Below are positions 1 through 6,346 of a stretch of DNA of 6,465 bases, piece after piece. Position 1 is the stretch's first letter; each line of letters opens with the position of its first letter. This DNA is from an uncultured Selenomonas sp. (GTDB lineage: Bacteria; Bacillota; Negativicutes; Selenomonadales; Selenomonadaceae): NCBI GenBank assembly GCA_945494195.1, contig CALYVJ010000101.1, positions 1 to 6,465 on the forward strand, given 5' to 3'. Below the pieces are notes generated by a model, which was not told the DNA's origin, did not search any database, and was given only the letters and a program-made list of their open reading frames with translations. The position numbers and the translations under genes were made by a program.

Positions 1-15
1 TATGACGGTGTAAAT

Positions 16-21
16 TATAAC
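16..21 (+). promoter_or_regulatory. possible -10 box of the operon promoter
   Basis: TATAAC matches the TATAAT consensus at five of six positions. A -35 at normal spacing would lie just outside the window, so the promoter cannot be completed. The 11-bp repeat array begins on top of this hexamer and continues over the expected transcription start, which suits a repressor-controlled promoter. The transporter promoter at 6249-6278 has the same -10/repeat geometry, which is the main support. Weaker alternatives exist, for example TTACCA (29-34) with TACAAA (52-57), so the assignment is tentative. Confidence 0.35.
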
Positions 22-61
22 CATAAAGTTACCAAAAAATTACCAAATGTTTACAAATAGT
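18..61 (+). promoter_or_regulatory. tandem 11-bp direct repeats, probable IolR-type operator
   Basis: Four 11-mers follow one another with no spacer: TAACCATAAAG (18-28), TTACCAAAAAA (29-39), TTACCAAATGT (40-50) and TTACAAATAGT (51-61). From memory, the Bacillus subtilis IolR operator is a tandem 11-mer with consensus WRAYCAADARD. The four units match it at about 10, 10, 9 and 9 of 11 positions. The array ends just before the Shine-Dalgarno of the first gene and covers the likely transcription start. I infer repression by a DeoR-family IolR homologue encoded outside the window. A/T-rich leaders can produce partial matches by chance, but the exact 11-bp register over four units and the iol context make chance less likely. 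Confidence 0.6.
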
Positions 62-82
62 GAATGAAGGAGATGCGTTGCC

Positions 83-1240
83 ATGGGTTATACGTTTATG
101 GTTCCTGCCAAGATTATTTCTGGTGAAAATGTCATTGCAGAGTTGGGAAAACACATTGAGGGAAAGGGAAAGAAAGCCCTGATTGTGACGGATTCATTTA
201 TGGTAAAGTTTGGCAATGTGGCCAAAGTGGAGGATGCCCTGAAGAAAGCTGGCCTTCCTTATGTAATCTTTGATGGCGCCAACAGTGAGCCAACGGATAA
301 GATTGTGGAGGCAGGTCTTGGCGTATATCAGCAAGAGGGCTGTGATTTCATTATTGCGCTGGGGGGGGGCAGTCCCATGGATACAGCCAAGGCCATCGGT
401 TTTATGTCGACGGTACCTGTGGGAACGAAAATCAGTGCTTTCATGCATAAAAATATCGATATGGAAGTTCCGTACCTGGTGGCTATTCCGACTACGGCTG
501 GTACGGGCAGTGAAGTGACGAAGAATACCATCATTTCCGATACCGAGAATAATGTCAAAATGCTGCTGGGGGGGCCGTCCATTATCCCCGCGCTGGCGGT
601 TGTTGATCCTACGTTTACCATGACAGCGCCGCCCAAGGTCACGGCAGCTACAGGAATCGATGCCTTGTGTCACGCCATCGAGGCCTACACTTCCCGCAAG
701 GCGCAGCCGCTGACCGATACCTTTGCGCTTTCGGCAATCGCCAAGATTCATCAAAATCTCCCGCTCTGTTATGCGGATGGCAAGAATGTTAAGGCTCGTT
801 TCGCTATGAGTTTAGCAGCTCTGGAAGCAGGGATTGCCTTCAATAATGCGTCAGTGACGATTGTTCATGGCATGAGCCGCCCGATTGGTGCGCTGTTCCA
901 TATTGCCCATGGCGTATCCAATGCGATTTTATTGCCGGCCTGCATGGAATTTGCCATTGAGGAAAATACGGAGCGATTTGCCGATATTGCCCGGATTATG
1001 GGGGTGGCGGAGGAGAATACCCCGGCTAAGGCAGCGGCTGAAGCTTTTGTCAAAGAGGTTGCCCGCTTCTGTCAGGCCGTTGGCATTCCGACGCTGGCTG
1101 AGCTGGGAGTGGAGAAGGAAGATTTCTTTGCTCAGCTCGACAAGATGGCAGCCGATGCGCTGGAAAGCGGCAGCCCTCAAAATACGATGCGGGTTCCTAG
1201 CAAAGATGAGCTGATTGAAATCTACAAGAAATTGTTCTGA
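83..1240 (+). CDS. iron-containing alcohol dehydrogenase, possible malonate semialdehyde reductase
   Basis: A 385-residue group III (Fe-dependent) alcohol dehydrogenase of full family length, expected to be cytosolic and NAD(H)-linked. The N-terminal nucleotide domain carries TDSFM with D37, at the position of the aspartate that favours NAD over NADP in FucO, then GGGSPMD (94-100) and TTAGTGSEVT (137-146). The C-terminal helical domain carries the metal ligands D193 and H197 (GIDALCHAIEAYTS) and H262 and H276 (HGMSRPIGALFHIAHG), matching the four FucO ligands. The ATG follows AAGGAG by about 10 nt. It is the first gene of the operon, 52 nt upstream of iolJ. The family includes lactaldehyde, 1,3-propanediol and butanol dehydrogenases, so sequence alone does not fix the substrate. 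From its position I infer reduction of malonate semialdehyde, the IolJ product, to 3-hydroxypropionate. A run of nine G (361-369) sits in the GGG motif, but the frame is intact. The family is near certain and the substrate is not. Confidence 0.93.
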   Translation: MGYTFMVPAKIISGENVIAELGKHIEGKGKKALIVTDSFMVKFGNVAKVEDALKKAGLPYVIFDGANSEPTDKIVEAGLGVYQQEGCDFIIALGGGSPMDTAKAIGFMSTVPVGTKISAFMHKNIDMEVPYLVAIPTTAGTGSEVTKNTIISDTENNVKMLLGGPSIIPALAVVDPTFTMTAPPKVTAATGIDALCHAIEAYTSRKAQPLTDTFALSAIAKIHQNLPLCYADGKNVKARFAMSLAALEAGIAFNNASVTIVHGMSRPIGALFHIAHGVSNAILLPACMEFAIEENTERFADIARIMGVAEENTPAKAAAEAFVKEVARFCQAVGIPTLAELGVEKEDFFAQLDKMAADALESGSPQNTMRVPSKDELIEIYKKLF

Positions 1241-1249
1241 TAGCAAGCG

Positions 1250-1272
1250 GGGAGTCCTGGCTGCGGATTCCC
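1250..1272 (+). other. intercistronic hairpin between the dehydrogenase and iolJ
   Basis: GGGAGTCC (1250-1257) pairs with GGATTCCC (1265-1272) over eight base pairs, one of them a G-U, around a 7-nt loop. No T-tract follows, so it is not a normal intrinsic terminator. It ends just upstream of the iolJ Shine-Dalgarno (AGGAGG, 1279-1284). It may set mRNA processing or relative stability between the first gene and the rest of the operon. That role is inference. Confidence 0.4.
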
Positions 1273-1292
1273 GTTGAGAGGAGGCAGGTACT

Positions 1293-2147
1293 ATGCCGCT
1301 GGTAAATATGAAGGAATTGCTGGCCAAATCGGATGCTGGCTTTGCGGTAGGGGCCTTTAATGTTTCGGACATGGAGATGGCCATGGGGGCCATCAAGGCC
1401 GCGGAGGAGCTGAAGGCACCCCTTATTTTGCAGATTGCCGAGGGCCGCTTGCGTTATTCGCCCTTAGAGCTTTTGGGGCCGGTGATGATAGCTGCTGCCA
1501 GGAAGTGCACCATGCCCACCGCCGTTCATCTGGATCATGGACGTACCCTGGAAACGGTGCGAATGGCACTGAGCCTTGGTTTTACCTCTGTTATGTTTGA
1601 CGGCTCCCATTACCCGTTGGCGGAGAATATCGAAAAGACCCGGGAAATCGTGACTATGGCGGAAAAATTTGGTGCTTCGGTGGAAGGGGAAATTGGCAGT
1701 ATTGGTGGCGCTGAGGGTGATATGGCTTCGGCGGATATCCAAGTGACTTCAGTGGCAGAAGCCAAGCGTTTCGCGGAGGAGACGAAGGTGGATGCCTTGG
1801 CGGTAGCCATCGGCACAGCCCATGGAAATTATAAGGAAACGCCGCAGCTGCGGATTGACCGATTGAAGGAGATCCATGCGGCACTGGATACGCCGTTGGT
1901 GCTCCACGGCGGAACGGGTCTGACAAAAGAAGATTTCCACAATTGCTTGGAAAATGGCATTACGAAGATAAATATTGCTACTGCCTCTTATGATAGTTCG
2001 GCGGCTAAGGTGAAGGACGTATATAAGGCAAAGCCGGATGCAAACTATTTTGACTTCAGTGATGCGATTTGTGCGGGGACTTACGAAAATGTTAAGAAAC
2101 ACATGGAAATTTTTGGACTTGAGGGCAAGGCTGAGTTATATAATTAA
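1293..2147 (+). CDS. iolJ: class II aldolase, probable 6-phospho-5-dehydro-2-deoxy-gluconate aldolase IolJ
   Basis: A 284-residue zinc-dependent class II aldolase, close in length to GatY, KbaY and Bacillus IolJ. The barrel motifs are in order: AVHLDHG with catalytic D81 and zinc ligand H82, VEGEIGSIGG (130-139), GTAHG with zinc ligand H177, LHGGTGL with zinc ligand H205, and NIAT (227-230) in the phosphate/DHAP-binding region. AGGAGG lies 8 nt before the ATG. Class II aldolases of this size cleave fructose-1,6-bisphosphate, tagatose-1,6-bisphosphate or 2-deoxy-5-keto-gluconate-6-phosphate and are hard to tell apart by sequence. The adjoining iolC, iolB and iolD support the last reaction, which yields dihydroxyacetone phosphate and malonate semialdehyde. 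The neighbouring IolC is a plain kinase without the DUF2090 fusion seen in many proteobacteria, which fits the use of a separate class II aldolase. The fold is certain and the substrate is assigned by context. Confidence 0.88.
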   Translation: MPLVNMKELLAKSDAGFAVGAFNVSDMEMAMGAIKAAEELKAPLILQIAEGRLRYSPLELLGPVMIAAARKCTMPTAVHLDHGRTLETVRMALSLGFTSVMFDGSHYPLAENIEKTREIVTMAEKFGASVEGEIGSIGGAEGDMASADIQVTSVAEAKRFAEETKVDALAVAIGTAHGNYKETPQLRIDRLKEIHAALDTPLVLHGGTGLTKEDFHNCLENGITKINIATASYDSSAAKVKDVYKAKPDANYFDFSDAICAGTYENVKKHMEIFGLEGKAELYN

Positions 2148-2160
2148 AGAGGCCGCTTGT

Positions 2161-2235
2161 TTGCTGGTTGGTGTTTGCGGGTTGCTTTTGGCAGTGTTTT
2201 TTGGCCTGCTGGTTAAAGCAACAGGAAGAGACTGA
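2161..2235 (+). CDS. doubtful 24-codon hydrophobic small ORF
   Basis: Between iolJ and iolC, a TTG codon preceded by AGAGG (2148-2152, about 8 nt away) opens a 24-codon frame ending in TGA at 2233-2235. It would encode one membrane-spanning segment (LVGVCGLLLAVFFGLLV) with a polar tail (KATGRD). The stop lies 10 nt before the iolC Shine-Dalgarno, a normal spacing for a coding cistron. Against it are the non-ATG start, the very small size, no recognised family, and the overlap with an inverted repeat that could equally be an RNA element. The GT-rich composition alone could generate hydrophobic codons. I list it as a candidate only. Confidence 0.15.
   Translation: MLVGVCGLLLAVFFGLLVKATGRD
2181..2222 (+). 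repeat. 8-bp inverted repeat in the iolJ-iolC gap
   Basis: GTTGCTTT (2181-2188) and AAAGCAAC (2215-2222) are perfect reverse complements separated by 26 nt. GCAG (2191-2194) and CTGC (2206-2209) could pair inside the loop and lengthen the structure. There is no T-tract after it, so termination is unlikely. It may be an mRNA processing or stability element ahead of iolC. The long loop makes the fold uncertain. Confidence 0.35.
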
Positions 2236-2260
2236 AATATTCCTTGGAGGGTGTATTGCT

Positions 2261-3295
2261 ATGGCACTGATTGAATTTGACCAGAAGAAAGAACGGGATA
2301 TCGTGTTGATCGGGCGGGTGACGCTGGACTTTAATCCCAATGAAATAAACCGTACTTTGGATAAGGTGGAGACCTTTTCTATGTATCTGGGCGGATCGCC
2401 GGGAAACATTGCTGTAGGCGTGAATCGCCTGGGCAAGAAAGTTGGTTTCATCGGCTGTGTATCCGATGACCAATTTGGAGATTTTGTGCTGAATTATTTC
2501 GAGACCCGGGGAATTGATACTTCCCAGATGGTACGGGCCAAGAACGGGGAACGCATCGGTCTTACCTTTACGGAAATCAAGAGTCCTACGGAAAGCAGTA
2601 TCCTCATGTACCGTGACCGGGTCGCTGATTTGGAGATTGCTCCGGAGGATATTCATGAAGAGTATATTGCTGGCTCCAGAATCCTGTTGATTTCCGGGGT
2701 GGCCCTTTCCAAGAGTCCTTCCCGTGAAGCTTGCCTGCTGGCGCTGCAGTATGCGAAAAAACACGGAACGAAGGTCATATTTGATGCCGATTACCGTCCT
2801 TACAGCTGGCGTTCCGATAAAGATATCTGCGTTTATTACTCGCTGGTGGCCCGGTTTGCCGATGTCATCATCGGTTCCCGGGACGAGATTGACCTTATTG
2901 AGGGGCTGCCGGTGCTGGCCAATGATGTGCCGGACCATGAGATTGCTGAAAAGTATATCGAAAACGGCGCGAAGCTTGTCATTATCAAGCATGGCAAGAA
3001 GGGGTCGATTGGCTATACGGCGGACAAGCATGCCTATAAAGTCGAGTCCTATCACATCAAGCTGCTGAAATCTTTTGGCGGTGGCGATGCCTATGCGAGC
3101 GCCTTTATCTATGGCTTGCTGGAAGGCTGGAGTGTGCCGGATTCCCTGCAGCATGCGACGGCTCATGCCGCCATGGTGGTGGCCAGCCACAGCTGCTCCA
3201 ATGCCATGCAGACGGCGGAACAGATTGAAGCCTTTATGCAGGAGCATAAGGACGAAAAGGTAATTACGGAACTTGACTGGGAGGCTAAATTATGA
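2261..3295 (+). CDS. iolC: 5-dehydro-2-deoxygluconokinase IolC
   Basis: A 344-residue PfkB/ribokinase-family kinase that phosphorylates 2-deoxy-5-keto-gluconate to its 6-phosphate, the IolJ substrate. The N-terminal PfkB signature is GGSPGNIAVGVNRLG (44-58). The C-terminal signature is SFGGGDAYASAFIYGLL (271-287), with D276 as the expected catalytic base; the more common GAGD anion-hole motif reads GGGD here. The C-terminal SCSNAMQT is also typical of IolC. I chose the ATG at 2261 because GGAGG (2246-2250) lies 10 nt upstream and the protein then begins like an IolC. The frame is open back to an ATG at 2168, but that would add 31 unrelated residues across the intergenic region. The length is slightly above Bacillus IolC (about 325), with no C-terminal DUF2090 fusion. 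The stop overlaps the iolB start by 4 nt, so the two are probably translationally coupled. Confidence 0.93.
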   Translation: MALIEFDQKKERDIVLIGRVTLDFNPNEINRTLDKVETFSMYLGGSPGNIAVGVNRLGKKVGFIGCVSDDQFGDFVLNYFETRGIDTSQMVRAKNGERIGLTFTEIKSPTESSILMYRDRVADLEIAPEDIHEEYIAGSRILLISGVALSKSPSREACLLALQYAKKHGTKVIFDADYRPYSWRSDKDICVYYSLVARFADVIIGSRDEIDLIEGLPVLANDVPDHEIAEKYIENGAKLVIIKHGKKGSIGYTADKHAYKVESYHIKLLKSFGGGDAYASAFIYGLLEGWSVPDSLQHATAHAAMVVASHSCSNAMQTAEQIEAFMQEHKDEKVITELDWEAKL

Positions 3296-4083
3296 GATTC
3301 GGCAGACTGGGAACGGAATTGAAGCATGGATATAACGCCATGACCACTCGTGGCAGTGATATGCTGATGGATATTGGCTATCAGGTTATGAAGGAAGGCG
3401 AGAGCGTGAATTTCCTGGACAAGGTGCAGGAAACGGCGTTCGTCATCCTGACGGGCAAGGTGGAAGTTGCTTGGGATGGCAAGAAAGAGGTTATGGAGCG
3501 TCATTCTCTCTTTGACGAGAACCCCTACTGCCTCCATGTTCCCCGTGGGGGGGAAGTGACAATCACGGCTTTGGTTCCTTCGGAAGTGCTGGTGCAGCAG
3601 ACCTTGAACGATAGGGAGTTTGCGCCGGTGTTTTACCGGCCGGAAGATGTACAGGCGGATGTCTTTGGCAAGGGCCTGTGGAAAGGTACGGCGGAGCGCA
3701 CGGTACGCACCATTTTTGATTATGACAATGCGCCCTATTCCAATATGGTAAACGGGGAGGTCATCAATAGCCCGGGGCGCTGGTCCGGGTATATTCCCCA
3801 TAATCATCCCCAGCCGGAGGTCTATACCTACAAGTTTGATAAGCCGCAGGGCTTTGGCGCCTGCTTTATCGGGGATGATGCCTTCAGGATTACCCATAAC
3901 AGCTGGTCAGAACTTTCCGGCGGACTCATGCATCCCCAGGTTACGGCTCCAGGCTATGCCATGTGGTACAGTTGGATGATTCGTCATCTGCCGGATAATC
4001 CATGGAAGAAAACGCGGACGGATTTGCCGGAGCATACCTGGCTGCTGGACCCGGATGCCAAGATTTGGGAACCAAATAGATAA
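3292..4083 (+). CDS. iolB: 5-deoxy-glucuronate isomerase IolB, compact variant
   Basis: A 263-residue bicupin of the KduI/IolB superfamily, expected to convert 5-deoxy-D-glucuronate into 2-deoxy-5-keto-D-gluconate. The N-terminal half (about 1-130) is a degenerate cupin. The C-terminal cupin has likely metal ligands H170, H172 and E176 in [10 protein letters not shown], and H214 in [13 protein letters not shown]. In Bacillus IolB, as I recall it, the second histidine is followed by a loop of roughly ten extra residues before the LEE glutamate. That loop is missing here, leaving H-x-H-x3-E, closer to the KduI arrangement. The ATG overlaps the iolC stop (ATGA) and has GGGAGG 7 nt upstream inside iolC. 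Length is close to the usual 260-275. Being between iolC and iolD supports the call; a KduI-like uronate isomerase is the alternative. Confidence 0.88.
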   Translation: MRFGRLGTELKHGYNAMTTRGSDMLMDIGYQVMKEGESVNFLDKVQETAFVILTGKVEVAWDGKKEVMERHSLFDENPYCLHVPRGGEVTITALVPSEVLVQQTLNDREFAPVFYRPEDVQADVFGKGLWKGTAERTVRTIFDYDNAPYSNMVNGEVINSPGRWSGYIPHNHPQPEVYTYKFDKPQGFGACFIGDDAFRITHNSWSELSGGLMHPQVTAPGYAMWYSWMIRHLPDNPWKKTRTDLPEHTWLLDPDAKIWEPNR

Positions 4084-4111
4084 ACGATATCCTGCGGAGG
4101 AGGGCTTGAAT

Positions 4112-6064
4112 ATGGCTAAGACAATCAGACTCACTGTGGCACAGGCTTTGGTGAAGTTTCTTAATAATCAGTACATTGAATTTGATGGAAGAGAAAATCC
4201 CATGTTTGCCGGCATCTTTGGCATCTTTGGACATGGAAATGTGGTTGGCTTGGGGCAGGCTTTGGAGCAGGACCCGGGGCACCTGATCATGCACATGGGG
4301 CGCAATGAGCAGGGCATGGCCCATGCAGCTATGGGCTATGCCAAACAGAAGCGCCGGAAACAGATTTATGCCTGCACTTCTTCCGTGGGGCCGGGTGCTG
4401 CCAATATGGTGACGGCGGCCGCTACGGCTACCGCAAACTGCATTCCCGTTTTGTTCCTGCCCGGCGATACCTATGCGGACCGCCAGCCGGACCCGGTGCT
4501 GCAGCAGATGGAGCAGCCCAATAGCCTAAGCGTCACCACCAACGATGCCTTCAAGGCTGTTTGCAAATATTGGGACCGGGTGACCAGGCCAGAAATCCTC
4601 ATGACGGCCTGCATCAATGCTATGCGCGTCCTGACTGACCCGGCAGACACTGGCGCGGTATGCATTGCCCTGCCTCAGGATGTCGAGGGGGAGGCTTGGG
4701 ATTATCCCGAGTATTTTTTCCAGAAACGGGTGCATCATATCGACCGAGTGAAACCCTCTGAGCGGGCTATCCGCGAGGCAGTAGAATTAATTCGCCGCAA
4801 AAAGAAACCAATCATGATTTTTGGCGGTGGCGTGAAGTATTCGGAAGCGGAGGATACTTTCCGCAAATTTGCTGAGAAATACGGTATTGCCTTTGGCGAG
4901 ACCCAGGCAGGTAAGGGAACCATCACTTGGGAGCATCCTTTGAACCTCGGCGGCCTGGGAGAGACAGGCGGACTGGGGGCTAATACCATCGCCGCTGATG
5001 CAGATCTGGTTATCGGTGTTGGCACTCGCTATACGGATTTCACGACTTCTTCCAAGTGGATTTACCAGAACCCCGACGTGGAGTACCTGAACATCAACGT
5101 GAGCAAATTCCATGCCTATAAGATGGATGGCCTGCAGGTGGTGGGCGATGCTGGTGCAGCCTTGGAGATGCTCGATGAGGCATTGTCGGGCACCGGTTAT
5201 CATGTGTCTAAGGAGTACGAGGCCGAGGTAAAAGCGGCTAAAGAAGCCTATGATAAAGAAGTGGATCGCCTCTATCATATCGAGTATACCGGTGAGGATT
5301 TTGTGCCGGAGGTCAACGATGATTTTGACTTCAAGAAAGCCGCCAAAGAATTTATCGAATTGACAGGCTGCAGTCTGCCCCAAACGGCGGTGTTGGGCAC
5401 GGTGAACGAATGCATCGACAAGAATGCCGTCATCGTTGGTGCTTCTGGCAGCTTGCCGGGGGATTTGCAGCGGGCATGGCGGGCTAAATCCGTGGGAAGC
5501 TATCATGTGGAGTACGGTTTTTCCTGCATGGGCTATGAGGTAAATGCCGCTTTGGGGGTCAAGATGGCCGAACCAAACCGGGAGGTCTATGCCCTGGTAG
5601 GGGATTATGCTTATATGATGCTCCATTCGGAACTTCCCGCCTCCATAGCCGAAGGCAAGAAGATCAATGTCATTCTCTTTGATAACATGAGTGGTGGCTG
5701 CATCAATAACTTGGAAGTGGGCCATGGCCAGGGCAGCTATGGCACGGAATTCCGCAGTCGCAATGCCAAGACTGGCCAGCTGGATGGACATCTCGTGCCT
5801 GTGGATTTTGCCATGAATGCCCGTTCCTATGGCTGCGTGGCTTATACGGTTCACACCATCGAGGAATTGAAGGCAGCGATTGAAGATGCCAAACAGCAGA
5901 CGGTTTCTACCCTTATCGATGTGAAGGTCTTGCCCAAGACCATGGTCCATGGCTATGGGGACTGGTGGCGCGTAGGCGTGGCCCAGGTATCGGAAAACCA
6001 GAAGGTCAATGCGTGCTACGAAAAGGTCATGAAACCCCATTACGATGCGGCAAGGAAATATTGA
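4112..6064 (+). CDS. iolD: 3D-(3,5/4)-trihydroxycyclohexane-1,2-dione acylhydrolase IolD
   Basis: A 650-residue thiamine-diphosphate enzyme that hydrolytically opens the inositol-derived ring dione to 5-deoxy-D-glucuronate. It has the three-domain plan of the acetolactate synthase superfamily. The N-terminal pyrimidine-binding domain has the activating glutamate E66 in [15 protein letters not shown], followed by [16 protein letters not shown] (89-104). A central domain spans about 215-355. The C-terminal diphosphate-binding domain has GD (497-498) and N525 in ILFDN as Mg-ThDP ligands. The length and the [13 protein letters not shown] segment fit IolD (about 637 in Bacillus) better than acetolactate synthase (about 560). 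I chose the ATG at 4112 because GGAGGAGG (4096-4103) is 8 nt upstream. An in-frame ATG at 4055 would sit inside the end of iolB and add 19 residues. It is the last operon gene, with the terminator starting 12 nt after its stop. Confidence 0.95.
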   Translation: MAKTIRLTVAQALVKFLNNQYIEFDGRENPMFAGIFGIFGHGNVVGLGQALEQDPGHLIMHMGRNEQGMAHAAMGYAKQKRRKQIYACTSSVGPGAANMVTAAATATANCIPVLFLPGDTYADRQPDPVLQQMEQPNSLSVTTNDAFKAVCKYWDRVTRPEILMTACINAMRVLTDPADTGAVCIALPQDVEGEAWDYPEYFFQKRVHHIDRVKPSERAIREAVELIRRKKKPIMIFGGGVKYSEAEDTFRKFAEKYGIAFGETQAGKGTITWEHPLNLGGLGETGGLGANTIAADADLVIGVGTRYTDFTTSSKWIYQNPDVEYLNINVSKFHAYKMDGLQVVGDAGAALEMLDEALSGTGYHVSKEYEAEVKAAKEAYDKEVDRLYHIEYTGEDFVPEVNDDFDFKKAAKEFIELTGCSLPQTAVLGTVNECIDKNAVIVGASGSLPGDLQRAWRAKSVGSYHVEYGFSCMGYEVNAALGVKMAEPNREVYALVGDYAYMMLHSELPASIAEGKKINVILFDNMSGGCINNLEVGHGQGSYGTEFRSRNAKTGQLDGHLVPVDFAMNARSYGCVAYTVHTIEELKAAIEDAKQQTVSTLIDVKVLPKTMVHGYGDWWRVGVAQVSENQKVNACYEKVMKPHYDAARKY

Positions 6065-6075
6065 TTAGCTAAGAG

Positions 6076-6107
6076 CAGGCAGCACTTCCAGGTGCTGCCT
6101 GTTTTTT
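6076..6107 (+). terminator. intrinsic terminator of the iol operon
   Basis: CAGGCAGCAC (6076-6085) and GTGCTGCCTG (6092-6101) form a perfect 10-bp GC-rich stem around a 6-nt loop, followed directly by six T (6102-6107). This is a textbook Rho-independent terminator. It closes the dehydrogenase-to-iolD transcript and separates it from the transporter, which has its own promoter. Confidence 0.95.
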
Positions 6108-6242
6108 CTGGATTTTTCTATTACCAGCAGGCGCAAGATTTTATAGTATCGTGGAGAGAATGCGTGGCTTTGCCTGGGATGTTTCGGTTTTTCTCGCGGT
6201 TTCTAAGAGCATTTTATACGGTTTATTATCAAAAAAAACAAT

Positions 6243-6254
6243 TTTCTATAGAAA
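6243..6254. promoter_or_regulatory. 12-bp palindrome over the transporter -35
   Basis: TTTCTATAGAAA is a perfect 12-bp palindrome. Its right half includes the proposed -35 (6249-6254). Its symmetry differs from the direct 11-mers, so it may be the site of a second, dimeric regulator. In such A/T-rich DNA it could also be chance. Confidence 0.3.
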
Positions 6255-6278
6255 CAATAGGAAGAAAATAGATATAAT
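6249..6278 (+). promoter_or_regulatory. sigma-70-type promoter of the transporter gene
   Basis: A perfect -10 TATAAT lies at 6273-6278. A weak -35 TAGAAA (6249-6254, four of six) is 18 bp upstream. Transcription should start near 6285 and give a leader of about 60 nt. The weak -35 combined with a consensus -10, and the repeats on the start site, suggest a regulated promoter. Confidence 0.65.
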
Positions 6279-6346
6279 ATAATCAAAAGATGTACAAAAG
6301 GCGCCAAAACATCACAGAAATTATCAATTTAATAGGAGGACTGGTA

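Larger units (their letters stand above)
6226..6331 (+). promoter_or_regulatory. scattered copies of the IolR-like 11-mer at the transporter promoter
   Basis: TAATCAAAAGA (6280-6290) matches the recalled WRAYCAADARD consensus at all 11 positions and sits 2 nt after the -10, over the expected start site. TGTACAAAAGG (6291-6301, about 9 of 11) follows with no gap. TTATCAAAAAA (6226-6236, about 10 of 11) lies upstream of the -35. Weaker copies are GAAACAATAGG (6251-6261) and TTATCAATTTA (6321-6331). The CAA cores at 6284, 6295 and 6305 fall about one helical turn apart. As at the operon promoter, the repeats start at or just after the -10, so joint control by one regulator is likely. The units outside 6280-6301 could be chance matches in A-rich DNA. 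Confidence 0.5.

Noticed and set aside
2168..2260. N-terminal extension of iolC from the ATG at 2168
   Set aside because: It adds 31 residues unlike any PfkB kinase, and the ATG at 2261 has a proper GGAGG and gives a normal IolC start.
2213..3247. 344-codon antisense ORF opposite iolC
   Set aside because: It is opposite a gene with clear PfkB motifs, has no family features of its own, and no convincing ribosome binding site.
4055..4111. N-terminal extension of iolD from the ATG at 4055
   Set aside because: It would begin inside the last codons of iolB. The ATG at 4112 has a strong GGAGGAGG 8 nt upstream and yields the expected protein start.
4787..6040. 417-codon antisense ORF opposite iolD
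   Set aside because: It lies wholly inside iolD, the predicted protein shows no recognisable motif, and long antisense frames are a common by-product of codon bias in real genes.
6142..6147. TATAGT as an extra -10 box
   Set aside because: No acceptable -35 lies 16-19 bp upstream and no supported gene follows closely.
6160..6282. 40-codon ORF beginning MRGFAWDV in the region before the transporter
   Set aside because: Its GGAG is only about 4 nt from the ATG, its 3' half runs through the palindrome and promoter of the transporter, and the lysine/isoleucine-rich end simply reflects A/T-rich promoter DNA.
6300..6305. GGCGCC hexamer flanked by A runs in the transporter leader
   Set aside because: A six-base palindrome is too short to support as a site. 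One half overlaps the neighbouring 11-mer copies.
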